DNA of 64,000 nt from SVTX01 sp045612105 (lineage in GTDB: Bacteria > Bacillota > Clostridia > Oscillospirales > CAG-272). The position numbers and the translations under genes are program-made. The DNA lies in contig JAZKYL010000062.1 of assembly GCA_045612105.1 (NCBI GenBank), forward strand, positions 1-64,000, read 5' to 3'. The notes beneath the pieces were generated by a model. That model was not told the origin of the DNA. It saw nothing but the letters and a program-made list of their open reading frames with translations, and did not search any database. Positions 44,879-53,767 of the stretch are shown here, piece after piece. Within the stretch, counting starts at the first letter, position 1. Every line of letters starts with the position of its first letter.

Positions 44879-46795
44879 TCACTTTAAAATCTCGTAATAA
44901 TAGACCGGCAACGCGCTCCAACCGTGGCAAAGGCTTCCGGCAGGAGAAGTGTTCGCTACCTCGGTCTCCCAAAACGTGGTTGCGCCCGCATCAAGCATTT
45001 TTTTGTACTTTTGGCGGATATTGCAGAGAATGTAATCCTTGTACTTCTCTGCATTCACCTTAAGAAGCGCGTCGTACTTGAAGCAAAGCATACTAAGCGT
45101 TATTGGTGAAAGCGGCGACTCATCCGAGACCAAAAGCTCCGCGATGCGCTCGGCTTCTCTGTCTGTGGCGACGTCCGACAAAACAGAGAGCGAATTTACA
45201 AGATCGCTGATGCCGTCTTCATCCTCGCGGTTGCGGAAAAGTCCCTTGTCCGCATCAAAAAATCTCTTTCTTATCCCCGCCTTGATATCGGGTATCAGGC
45301 GCGAAAATTCGTCCTTTTCTCCGATCCGCTCGGCAATATACGCCATATTGCGAAGGGCTATTATCAACAAACAGTTCAGAGCCGCCTCGAATGCCTCCTC
45401 GTCGCTCTCACCGAGATGACCCTTGAGACCCTCGGTCCATTCGTAAAAATTCCAATGCTCGCGACCGGTAAATGATTTGACGCAACCGTCCTCCATTCGA
45501 TCGGTAAACGTCTTTAAGACCGAGCAAAGCTTCGGATATGCCTCTTTTGCAAGGCTCAGGTCTCCCGAATGATCGATATATTCCCGCATTTGCGTAAAAT
45601 AGTGGAGCGAAAACGACGGGATAGACAAACCCTTTGCCGTGCCGTAATTTCCTGCCGGAAAGCAGAGTGAAAGCAGACCGTCGTAGCGATCGTCCATACT
45701 CATCAGCTTAAGGCTCGCTCGCGCGAATTCATATTCCTCAAAGCAATAGTAGCCGCAGAGCATCTGATTTCGACTGTCCATACAGTAGAGCGCCTGCTCG
45801 CGCCACGGGCAATCCTCATAGTGCTCGTGCATGCAAAGCTCAAGAGTTCTCACACATACCTCGTATATTTTGCGGTCAAGCTCGTCCTCGGGAAGATTCC
45901 CGACCTTTTTTACGGGATAAAATACGGGAGTAACCGTAATATATTCGGGCTCAATGGGCTCTTCGGCAAAGACCTCGAGATAGCGAAGACCAAGACGGCG
46001 GAAGGGGTTCATATATACGTTCTCGCCCTCGCCAACGGTGACCTCGACCGAAAAGTCGCGGTCTCTTATAATGCGGCGCACACCTCCGTCAAGGATATGC
46101 TCGCCGTAGGTTATAGTCAGCTTTTGCTTGGCAGACGATCTTAGCTTAAAAGTAAGATACCCCACATCTTCGAAGCCAATGTCGTAGAGAAAATGAGTGT
46201 TATTTTCGCTTTTGATAAGCTTTGTGTCGGACGGCTCACCAAAAAGAAGCTTTTTGATCGGTCTCTTTGAGATAGGAAGCACCTGCTCCACAACACTTGC
46301 CCTTTCAAAGCCCTCAAGGGCTCCGTCTCTCCAGCCGTCATTTTCCGTCAGGTCACAGTGAAAGCTGTATCCCATTTGCGTAGTGATAAGCTTGCAAAGG
46401 CCGCTCTCATATTCCCGGCTTACCCTGCAAAGGGTGCTTTCGTCGGAGACTGCAACTGCCTTTTCGTCCACGCAAAGCTCATAACGCACGGCAGGCTTTC
46501 CGGGATAATAGCAAAGTGTTGCCTTACCGTGATACCACACCGTAATTGCAATATGATTTGTTCCTTTTTTACAATATTCGGTAATATCAAGCTCGTCGTA
46601 TATCTTATAGTGCGGATAATCTGCATATTGACCGCTTTCTAGAAAAACACCGTTTATATACAGTGCGTAATTTGTGTCAGCGGATACTTTAAGCGAAGCC
46701 TTTCCACCATCATAATCAAAGCTATCGTAAAAGTCGCAGTAAAGATCAAAGCCCTCGAATCCGTCTTTCCAAATCCATTTAGATCTGTCCGTCAT
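44879..46795 (-). CDS. GH78-like alpha-L-rhamnosidase, short C-terminus
   Basis: 638 residues, cytoplasmic. Beta-sandwich N-terminal part (SADTNYALYINGVFLESGQYADYP) and (alpha/alpha)6 catalytic domain. MHEHYEDCPWREQALYCMDSRNQM (about 320-343) is the GH78 acidic motif (DCPWREQ variant) and YEWTEGLKGHLGESDEEAF is the distal part of the active site. The protein ends at CHGWSALPVYYYEILK, directly after the conserved xHGWSA motif. The other GH78-like enzyme in this window continues about 90 residues past its CHAWG motif, so the C-terminal beta domain is largely missing here. The inverted-repeat element begins at the base after the stop codon, suggesting it cut the gene. Second gene of the operon, 12 bases after PIG-L. 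Confidence 0.82.
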   Translation of the reverse strand: MTDRSKWIWKDGFEGFDLYCDFYDSFDYDGGKASLKVSADTNYALYINGVFLESGQYADYPHYKIYDELDITEYCKKGTNHIAITVWYHGKATLCYYPGKPAVRYELCVDEKAVAVSDESTLCRVSREYESGLCKLITTQMGYSFHCDLTENDGWRDGALEGFERASVVEQVLPISKRPIKKLLFGEPSDTKLIKSENNTHFLYDIGFEDVGYLTFKLRSSAKQKLTITYGEHILDGGVRRIIRDRDFSVEVTVGEGENVYMNPFRRLGLRYLEVFAEEPIEPEYITVTPVFYPVKKVGNLPEDELDRKIYEVCVRTLELCMHEHYEDCPWREQALYCMDSRNQMLCGYYCFEEYEFARASLKLMSMDDRYDGLLSLCFPAGNYGTAKGLSIPSFSLHYFTQMREYIDHSGDLSLAKEAYPKLCSVLKTFTDRMEDGCVKSFTGREHWNFYEWTEGLKGHLGESDEEAFEAALNCLLIIALRNMAYIAERIGEKDEFSRLIPDIKAGIRKRFFDADKGLFRNREDEDGISDLVNSLSVLSDVATDREAERIAELLVSDESPLSPITLSMLCFKYDALLKVNAEKYKDYILCNIRQKYKKMLDAGATTFWETEVANTSPAGSLCHGWSALPVYYYEILK

Positions 46796-46807
46796 ATCTG
46801 TCTCTCC

Positions 46808-47653
46808 TCAAAATCCGAAAAGCGCGTCTGCGAGGGCCTTGTCGGGCTGACGACCGTATTCGCTGAGCTCAAACGCCTCGGCATAACGTACCTTAACTCC
46901 CTTTTCTTCACCGTATTTTTCTATTAATTCGCAGCGAAATCTTGCGGCAGTCTTTGCAAATCTCACCGCATATCCGCGGCTTGCCGCCATCACCTCGACA
47001 TCTGTGGTATCGGAGGTGATCTCCATTCCCTTGAGAAATGCAAATCTCTCTTTTTCCCCCTCGGGTACTGCCTCATCGTGGGTGTAAGGCAACCATTCGT
47101 AGACCTGACTCTCGTTGAGATGGGCGATATGGAGCTTTGTGTCGATCTCGTCGTCCATACCCACAACGTAGGTCGCGCAAAACTCGGGATTTTTGAACCT
47201 GTCCTCGTTGTAGACGATGACCGGCATGTGCCTCATTGCAGGCACGTCGGGGCAGGTGTGTGGCACGGTCAAAATATAGGAAGCGTCCGCCACAAGCTGT
47301 GCCGAGGCTCGGTGATCCGCGTGGTAATCGTTGGGTCTGTGCGCGATGATCAGATCGGGTGCAAACACTCTAATATAACGGATAAGACGCATTCTCGTGG
47401 CAAGATCTGCCATAAGGGTGCAATCGTCGATATCCCATATGTCGTATCTTATTCCGAGATATTCCGCCACAGCCGCCGACTCCTTGGCACGCCTCGCGCT
47501 GGTCTCCTCGGGAGTCATTATATGATGACCTCCGCAACCGTTGCACATACTGAGAAAACGCACCTCATATCCCGCTTTGACCCATTTGCTCGCCATTCCG
47601 CCAACGCGAAATTCATTGTCATCCTGATGAGCCCCAATTGCAAGTATTTTCAT
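46808..47653 (-). CDS. PIG-L family deacetylase
   Basis: 281 residues. The zinc-binding AHQDDNEFRVGG motif (8-19) and the second ligand block HRPNDYHADHRASAQLV (about 105-121) are complete. The family (LmbE/PIG-L, MshB, BshB) removes N-acetyl groups from GlcNAc-type sugars and related conjugates. No signal peptide, so it acts on imported material. GGAGG lies 8 bases before the ATG. First gene of the operon driven by the operator-linked promoter at 47708-47736. Confidence 0.88.
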   Translation of the reverse strand: MKILAIGAHQDDNEFRVGGMASKWVKAGYEVRFLSMCNGCGGHHIMTPEETSARRAKESAAVAEYLGIRYDIWDIDDCTLMADLATRMRLIRYIRVFAPDLIIAHRPNDYHADHRASAQLVADASYILTVPHTCPDVPAMRHMPVIVYNEDRFKNPEFCATYVVGMDDEIDTKLHIAHLNESQVYEWLPYTHDEAVPEGEKERFAFLKGMEITSDTTDVEVMAASRGYAVRFAKTAARFRCELIEKYGEEKGVKVRYAEAFELSEYGRQPDKALADALFGF

Positions 47654-47688
47654 TTTTTTTGCCTCCTTCGATTAATCGCAAATGCCTA

Positions 47689-47717
47689 TTGACATTATCT
47701 TGCTATTATTGTATAAT
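47689..47717 (+). promoter_or_regulatory. Promoter of AraC regulator 2
   Basis: TTGACA (47689-47694), 17 bp, TATAAT (47712-47717), both consensus. It overlaps the -10 box of the opposing PIG-L promoter, so the two compete for polymerase. Confidence 0.8.
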
Positions 47718-47769
47718 AAAAACAATAATAATTCAACAGTTATATTGATTTGTTTTTTAACTATATTGA
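47708..47769 (-). promoter_or_regulatory. PIG-L operon promoter with AraC-type operator
   Basis: Minus strand TTGAAT (47736-47731), 17 bp, TACAAT (47713-47708). Direct repeats TATATTGA (plus-strand reading) at 47741-47748 and 47762-47769 start 21 bp apart; the near copy is 4 bp from the -35 box. A region of 40 bases ending at the -35 matches the lipoprotein 4 promoter in about 32 positions. Confidence 0.75.
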
Positions 47770-47787
47770 TATTTGAAAGGAAACCGC

Positions 47788-48606
47788 ATGTCAGAACAAG
47801 TATACGAGCATCACCTGTCTCTAAAGCAGGATAAGCTTTGTCCTTTTAAGATCAAAAGCTCTAAAAATCTGCGAAATTCCATATGCAATTGGCATACAAA
47901 CATCGAAATTTTGCTTGTAACAAACGGCGAGGGACATATACAGTATAACTCCTCCGACTTTAAATTAAATAAGCATTGCATCATAGTCGTAAACTCCGGA
48001 GACCTGCACCGCATATATAGCGAAAGCGGGATAAGCTTTGATTATATGATAATCGACGAAAGCTTTTGTAAGGAAAACGGTATACACACCGCAGAACGCC
48101 TTTTTGAGCATATTTTTGAATGCGATATCACAGAGCAAAATTTTCTTCATACGCATCAAATCTATCAAAATTACAAAAACGAGCCAAGCCCTCTGAATAC
48201 CGCTCGGTTAAGGCGCGCGGTTCTTGATCTGCTTATAGAGCTTTACGAAGATCATTCATATGATGCTCACGTAAACACTGCTTCGGAAAGCTCTCCACGA
48301 GATTATGTAAAAAACGCCCTTGATTTTCTTGCTGAGCATTTTACGGAGCCCTTGACCCTTGAGGATGTGGCTGACGTCTGCGGAATAACAAAATTTCATT
48401 TAGCTCGGGAATTTAAAAGATATACGGGGCAAACGGTAATCACCTACATAAATATTCTTCGCTGTAAAAAAGCCGAGGCGTGTCTGTCAATCGGAATGAC
48501 GGTAACTGAGGCGGCGTGCGAAAGCGGATTTGACAGCATTTCGTATTTTTCACGAACATATAAAAAGCTGATGGGCTCGTCGCCGTCAAGCCAGAAGAGG
48601 AATTGA
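47788..48606 (+). CDS. AraC-family regulator 2
   Basis: 272 residues from the ATG at 47788 (GAAAGGA upstream; the TTG at 47773 is rejected). N-terminal cupin (WHTNIEILLVTNGEGHIQYNSSDFKLNKHCIIVVNSGDLHRIYSE, about 35-80). C-terminal double helix-turn-helix (about 170-268: LTLEDVADVCGITKFHLAREFKRYTGQTVITYI; TVTEAACESGFDSISYFSRTYKKLMGSSPS). Divergent from the PIG-L/GH78/TIM operon. The operator between them recurs in front of lipoprotein 4, 6 kb away, so this protein is the natural candidate activator of both units. Confidence 0.87.
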   Translation: MSEQVYEHHLSLKQDKLCPFKIKSSKNLRNSICNWHTNIEILLVTNGEGHIQYNSSDFKLNKHCIIVVNSGDLHRIYSESGISFDYMIIDESFCKENGIHTAERLFEHIFECDITEQNFLHTHQIYQNYKNEPSPLNTARLRRAVLDLLIELYEDHSYDAHVNTASESSPRDYVKNALDFLAEHFTEPLTLEDVADVCGITKFHLAREFKRYTGQTVITYINILRCKKAEACLSIGMTVTEAACESGFDSISYFSRTYKKLMGSSPSSQKRN

Positions 48607-49036
48607 TAAATTGCAATTTATGGGGAGCGTTTTTGCCACCTTTTTCGGCAAAAAGGTGGCGCCAAAAACCTTCCTATAGGCAAGAGAAAGATCCTCCATT
48701 TTATAATCGGAGACGGGTTTGATACAAATTCTTTCGGCTCGCGCTATCGTGTTGCCAGACCGCAAAAAAAATTTAGGGGTAAAATATCAATTTTCCTTAC
48801 GATAAATAGCATTTTTATGATACACCAAGAATGAAATCATAAAAATTTGCGCAAGGCGAGGCGCGGGGAGAGAGGGATCCTTAAGGGAGAGAGGATGTCG
48901 CAGGGCTGAAAAATGCGGCTACGCTGCTTTTTTTCAGTCCAAGACCCTCTTTCCCTTGAGCGGCGTTCTTTTGGTTCGTTTTCTGCCGACGCGGGCAGAA
49001 AATGAACAATGAAAACTCCCCTACAAATCAAAATTT
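48607..49036. repeat. Intergenic region with inverted repeat copy 3
   Basis: Left arm GATAAATTGCAATTTAT (from 48604) and right arm CAAATCAAAATTTGAAA (near 49024-49040) bracket about 430 bases. Inside are an 11-bp hairpin GCCACCTTTTT-cggc-AAAAAGGTGGC (48635-48660), which may end AraC regulator 2, and GC-rich repeats around 48840-48980. No credible gene. Confidence 0.5.
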
Positions 49037-49075
49037 GAAAATCTCCCTTGACGAGAGCGTCAAGGGAGATTTTTT
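49037..49075 (-). terminator. Terminator of lipoprotein 4
   Basis: AAAATCTCCCTTGACG-agag-CGTCAAGGGAGATTTTTT: stem of about 16 bp, 14 bases past the minus-strand stop. Confidence 0.88.
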
Positions 49076-49088
49076 GATCGTTAGATAA

Positions 49089-52000
49089 TTATTCGGCTGT
49101 GGGGACTGCTACGTCCTTGAATCGATAGAGCAGACAGAAGGAATCTTGCTCTGCCGCGGGGATAGCGGCAATAACAACGTCAACCGTTTGTCCCGCATAT
49201 ACGGACAGATCAACACTTATGGCATTAGCGCCCTGGAAACTTGAGTTTTTAAGTGATGCTTCGACATCCTCGTAGCCCTTTGAGGTAGAAAGTGCCTTTG
49301 CAACACCGATATTCTTTTCGGGAACCGAGCCCACGTTTTCAAGGTTTCCGCAATCGTTCCAGGTCAGTCCTCCGTCGGCGGACCAGACGTATTTTTCAAC
49401 GCCGCCACCGACTATGCACCAGCCCTTCAATGTAATCAGACCGTCCTCACCAACCGTTACGGCATGAGCCTCTACGGGGCCGCCCGCCTTTGAACCCACG
49501 TTAATTGCCTGTGTAACTCCGTTTGCGCTGTCAAGGGCAGAACCGTAAGGAAGTGCTGAAAGCTTAACGTCAGCCTCGGGATCGATAATTACGTCAAAAT
49601 GTGTCTCAAAGGTAAAGGTATCAACAGTTCCGACGATAGATCCTGCGTGTATCGGAAGCTCACTAAACTCTTCCTGATTGAGCTTGCATATCTCCTCAAG
49701 GCTTGAATCCATCCCGATATAAGCAATATCAAGTTTTACGCTCTCCGAGTGCTTTTTATTGAACATATCCAATCTGATATACTTGCAGCTGTATTTGCCA
49801 TCTCTTTCGGTAAAGGAAGGATGCGAATACTTTGAAAGATCAAGGATAGCTACGTGCCATTCACCGTCCTGAATGGGAGTAAACGTGATAGCATCGTTTT
49901 TGTTTGTATTCTTATTTTCCGTGCTTATGTAAATATCAAAAGCGTTAAGCTTTTCGGCATTGTCAGTGGGAACCCGATATTTGATAACAAGATACTGACC
50001 GGATTCCGACTCTCCGTTTTTGTATACCATAGCATAGGATTCGCCGTACTGACAGTTGACGACAGGCGTTACCGTCACGTATTTTCCATCCTCGCTTACA
50101 ACTGCCGAATCAAAGAAATCAGTTGCCTCGGATACCTTTTCTGCTATTTCCTCGGGATCAACGTATAGCTTAAGATAATCGGGATTAGCTTCGGCCACGG
50201 TCTCCTTTCTCCACTCCTCGTAATTTCCGTCAACTACGATTTTGAAGGTTCGGTCTGTCTTACCGTCCATTTCGGTCACGAAGGAATAGGAATAAGTACC
50301 GTCACCGTCGTAATACACGCAATATCCGTCGTATGCGTGCGGATCCTTTTGAGAAGCCTTTGAGCTGACATCATATATCTGCCACTCGCCGTTAACCTTT
50401 TCGTATATCACGGGTACGGTCATCTTCTCAAAGCCGTAGACTCTGACCGCTACGTTGTTATATCCGCCGGTCAAGGTAAATTCAGCGCTTTCGCCGTTAG
50501 TTGTCTTGACTTTCGGAACGTATACGCTCTCAATCGTCTCGCAATTCTCTCCCGCTATCGCCTTGAGAGGATCAAGCAACGTATTCTCTCTCACGTCTCG
50601 AACGTTTTTATCCATATAAAGGCTTCCGTCGGGAAGAGTCATTGTGTACTCAAAATTATTCGTTGCCTCATCAATGATTCCGTCGTCAAGCTGCTGAGAG
50701 CCCCAAGGAAGAAGAATAGCATTGATCTTAAACTTATCTCCCGCCTTCAGCATTGTCTTTTCTTCAATATCAAGAGTAATATAGACAGTATCGGAATAGT
50801 TGACGATAGCAAAGCTCGGGTTTACCTTCTCGCCGCCCATAACAAATTCGGAATTATACACAAGGAACGCCAGATTGCCGTAGCCCTGAGAATAACTGTG
50901 ATTATCCATATCGAAGAAGGAGAAATAGGGGCATTCATCACCAAGCACATACTTTACAGGTGAGCTTGTGAGGTTTGCATCCACCACAACGCTCTCATTT
51001 TGCTCATTAAGATAGCCGACCTTCTGATAGAGACCTGTTGAGTCATTGGGGTCAACCTTATAGAAATGGAAATCGGTAACAAAATTGTTTACGGTAATAT
51101 CCTCAAGCACCTCGTAGGTCATTTCGTAATAGGTTCTGTTCTCGTCGGTCTGAGGCATTTCGGTATGAGTATAACTGATTTTAATCTTTCCGTCGTAGCT
51201 GATCGCTTCAAACGTAACCGATGCATAAGTGGGTCCGTAAGAATCGATGACGTTTTGTCTGTTCTCCCACCTTATCTCATTACCCTCTTCATCAAGATAC
51301 ATAAGCCAATCGTGCTCACCCGCATAGGTGTGCTGAGGCTGATCCTTCCACAAAGGCGCCGACATTCCTCTGTGATCGGGGAGGGTGTTGTACCATGTGC
51401 GATCGGTAAACATCCATGGCAAGAGACAATTGGTCTCGGTAACACCGGTTGAGAAATGATAATAGGGTGAGTGGAACTGTATCCAGGAAACCTGTTTCAA
51501 TGGGTAATTGCCCCAATTCTGATAGAGATTAAGAACTGTATATTCGTATTTAGCTCCCGATTTGACCGCTATCGGGAATATGACCTCGCCGTATGTGGCG
51601 TCGTCAAGATTGAAAAGCCCTCTCTCTCCGTGCTGCTCGCTGAAATTTTTGCCCACCTCAAGGGGAACGGGTATCATAACGTCATTTTCGTCAAGAAGCG
51701 CGGCGCACTCAAGCTGTCCGGACTTAGTATAGGTCATAACGTAGATATCTCTGTCGCGGTCGTCTCCGCGAAGCGCAAAATTCACTCTTAAATGCTTACC
51801 CGGTTCTTTGTAATAAGCGGTACTGAAATCACTGCCCGAAAGAGAGAAACGGTAGCATCCGCGCAAGGAATCGTAGCCTACGTATTTCGCACCGGTGGAA
51901 TAGCCATTATAAATCTTAAATTTTATTTCATCTAAAGGATTTCTCTCGCAGTAGGCTTCATTGAGAAATTCTTCGAAATCGTGGCGGTCATCCGTATAAA

Positions 52001-53645
52001 TTCGGCTACCCATATAAAAGTCGTTGACATTTCCGCCATCAACCCAGTTATAATATTGCTTTTCTTCATTATAGTCGGTTCTTGACGGAATTATCCTGCC
52101 GTTTTCCGGAGTCATTGTCTGCTCAACGATATATTTTTCATCGACCAACTCTATGTTGATGCTACCTCCCTTTCCGTCAAAAGGAAGAATATAGCCAAAA
52201 ATACCCGTATCCTTTATATCAAATCCAACGTACTCTACAGTTGCCCAGTCAACTCCGGCAATGCTCGTGTGAAGCTCCTCACACTTGTCCTTAATGACAA
52301 GCTTTGCGACGGTGTCGGCATTGATCACTGTCTGAATACCGATCTCTTCGATTCCCGACGTTTCGTTAGTCGCCGCAACCTGAACTACCTGATACATCTT
52401 GTCGGAGTATACCCCCCAGCTTCGGCAGAGGCTGAGTCCCGTGGGCGCACCGTCGGTATCAACGCTCAGGAATCTGATGCCGCTGATCTCATAACAGGCT
52501 CCGTTTCCGTTAATATCGAAGCGCAACGCGGTCAGATCTCCGCTATAATCCGCTCCCATATAGAGAGGCACCAAATACGTATGATACTCGCCGTCGGTGT
52601 TCACGCTAAAGCTAACTCTTTGCCCACCGTTGAAAGCGTTTTGCCCACCTGCAATGAAATAAACATCGGCCTTTGTGTCGGTGTTGGCGTCTGCCCTCAT
52701 AGTTATTTCAAGAACGGTATATATGCTCGTGTCTACTTTAAGCTTTCTTGTAATAGAAACGTACGGATCAGTAACGTTGTCATCGTTCACAACGTATACC
52801 GAGCCTTCTCTTCTTTCAAGTGTTTTTACCTGGTTTTTGCCGGTAATATTGTTAACATCCACCTTGAAGGTGTCAACATTCCCGATCTCCGCGCCGAATG
52901 TCTGCCCCTCTGATCTCATTTCATAATAATAATATCCAAGTCGGTAAATATTGGGAACACCATCGGTGTAGGAATTCTTGGCAAAGTATTTGTTGCCGTT
53001 CGTCATCTTTATGAAAACGTCCATCGTGTTTTCAAGATAGTTGCTACCGCTCTTGTTTTTCAAAGCGGTGACCTGCTGAGGGAGAGAAGCGTCAAGAGCA
53101 TATTCAAGAGACATATTCATATTTTCATAGACCATACTGTCTCTTGATCCGTCAGGAAAGTATGCGGTAACGTTGTTTTTCAGCGAATCCGCAAGCTCTA
53201 TGATATCGGCGTGTTCACCGAACAGCTCAATATGCTCGCTAACGGTCTCACTTTCGGCAGAGCTACCCTTATCCGCGCTATCACTTTCGGAAGCTTCGCT
53301 TAATTCTGAGCTTTCCTCCGACGCGGTGTCGCTTTCAACCGCTTCGCTTGATTCCGCGCCATCTTCTGTCGCGCTATCACTTTCGGAAGCTTCGCTTAAT
53401 TCTGAGCTTTCCTCCGACGCGGTGTCGCTTTCAACCGCTTCGCTTGATTCCGCGCCATCTTCTGTCGCGCTGTCGCTTTCAACCGCTTCGCTTGATTCCG
53501 AACCTTCCTCCGTCGCAGTGTTATTCTCTGTGGTCTTGCTTTCGGACTCTATCTGAGTATCTTCGGAAGGGGTATTACAGGAAGTAAAAGCCCCTATAAA
53601 AAACGCGCAAGCCAAAATAAGCGCAATAAAGCTGTTTTTTTTCAT
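49089..53645 (-). CDS. Giant glycan-locus lipoprotein 4
   Basis: 1518 residues. Lipobox FTSC with Cys23, then a Ser/Glu/Ala linker with two 32-residue tandem repeats (to about 150). The conserved body starts at HADIIELADSLKNNVTAYF. Carbohydrate-binding-like sandwich around 320-420 (DGEYHTYLVPLYMGADYSGDLTALRFDINGNG). Core with YYHFSTGVTETNC, LPDHRGMSAP, PQTDENRTYYE, AILLPWGSQ and NVRDVREN. A second sandwich (DGEWHVAILDLSKY), then the C-terminal domain GWCIVGGGVEKYVWSADGGLTW, as in lipoprotein 1, its closest paralogue here. Core family unknown. GGAGAAAG precedes the ATG. Single-gene unit with a strong terminator. Its promoter shares a nearly identical operator with the PIG-L operon. Confidence 0.87.
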   Translation of the reverse strand: MKKNSFIALILACAFFIGAFTSCNTPSEDTQIESESKTTENNTATEEGSESSEAVESDSATEDGAESSEAVESDTASEESSELSEASESDSATEDGAESSEAVESDTASEESSELSEASESDSADKGSSAESETVSEHIELFGEHADIIELADSLKNNVTAYFPDGSRDSMVYENMNMSLEYALDASLPQQVTALKNKSGSNYLENTMDVFIKMTNGNKYFAKNSYTDGVPNIYRLGYYYYEMRSEGQTFGAEIGNVDTFKVDVNNITGKNQVKTLERREGSVYVVNDDNVTDPYVSITRKLKVDTSIYTVLEITMRADANTDTKADVYFIAGGQNAFNGGQRVSFSVNTDGEYHTYLVPLYMGADYSGDLTALRFDINGNGACYEISGIRFLSVDTDGAPTGLSLCRSWGVYSDKMYQVVQVAATNETSGIEEIGIQTVINADTVAKLVIKDKCEELHTSIAGVDWATVEYVGFDIKDTGIFGYILPFDGKGGSINIELVDEKYIVEQTMTPENGRIIPSRTDYNEEKQYYNWVDGGNVNDFYMGSRIYTDDRHDFEEFLNEAYCERNPLDEIKFKIYNGYSTGAKYVGYDSLRGCYRFSLSGSDFSTAYYKEPGKHLRVNFALRGDDRDRDIYVMTYTKSGQLECAALLDENDVMIPVPLEVGKNFSEQHGERGLFNLDDATYGEVIFPIAVKSGAKYEYTVLNLYQNWGNYPLKQVSWIQFHSPYYHFSTGVTETNCLLPWMFTDRTWYNTLPDHRGMSAPLWKDQPQHTYAGEHDWLMYLDEEGNEIRWENRQNVIDSYGPTYASVTFEAISYDGKIKISYTHTEMPQTDENRTYYEMTYEVLEDITVNNFVTDFHFYKVDPNDSTGLYQKVGYLNEQNESVVVDANLTSSPVKYVLGDECPYFSFFDMDNHSYSQGYGNLAFLVYNSEFVMGGEKVNPSFAIVNYSDTVYITLDIEEKTMLKAGDKFKINAILLPWGSQQLDDGIIDEATNNFEYTMTLPDGSLYMDKNVRDVRENTLLDPLKAIAGENCETIESVYVPKVKTTNGESAEFTLTGGYNNVAVRVYGFEKMTVPVIYEKVNGEWQIYDVSSKASQKDPHAYDGYCVYYDGDGTYSYSFVTEMDGKTDRTFKIVVDGNYEEWRKETVAEANPDYLKLYVDPEEIAEKVSEATDFFDSAVVSEDGKYVTVTPVVNCQYGESYAMVYKNGESESGQYLVIKYRVPTDNAEKLNAFDIYISTENKNTNKNDAITFTPIQDGEWHVAILDLSKYSHPSFTERDGKYSCKYIRLDMFNKKHSESVKLDIAYIGMDSSLEEICKLNQEEFSELPIHAGSIVGTVDTFTFETHFDVIIDPEADVKLSALPYGSALDSANGVTQAINVGSKAGGPVEAHAVTVGEDGLITLKGWCIVGGGVEKYVWSADGGLTWNDCGNLENVGSVPEKNIGVAKALSTSKGYEDVEASLKNSSFQGANAISVDLSVYAGQTVDVVIAAIPAAEQDSFCLLYRFKDVAVPTAE
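53281..53520 (-). repeat. 96-bp tandem repeats in the lipoprotein 4 linker
   Basis: Two almost identical 96-bp units at 53281-53376 and 53377-53472, then a partial third. Each encodes 32 residues beginning SDSATEDGAESSEAVESDTA. Confidence 0.85.
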
Positions 53646-53705
53646 AACTTTCTCCTTTCAATAAGTATCCTGGTAAAAAACTCAAGCCCACTTCATATTA
53701 ATTTA

Positions 53706-53767
53706 ATTATAATGCTTCACGAAATGATTTTCAAGTCATATGTTGACTTGTTTTTTAACTATATTGC
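53706..53767 (-). promoter_or_regulatory. Lipoprotein 4 promoter with AraC-type operator
   Basis: Minus strand TTGAAA (53734-53729), 17 bp, TATAAT (53711-53706). Direct repeats TATGTTGA (53739-53746) and TATATTGC (53760-53767) start 21 bp apart, the near one 4 bp from the -35 box. The sequence between them is almost the same as at the PIG-L promoter (AATATAGTTAAAAAACAA on the minus strand). Confidence 0.78.

Noticed and set aside
53281..53472. Tandem 96-bp repeat as a CRISPR or mobile repeat
   Set aside because: It is in frame within the lipoprotein linker, with no spacers.
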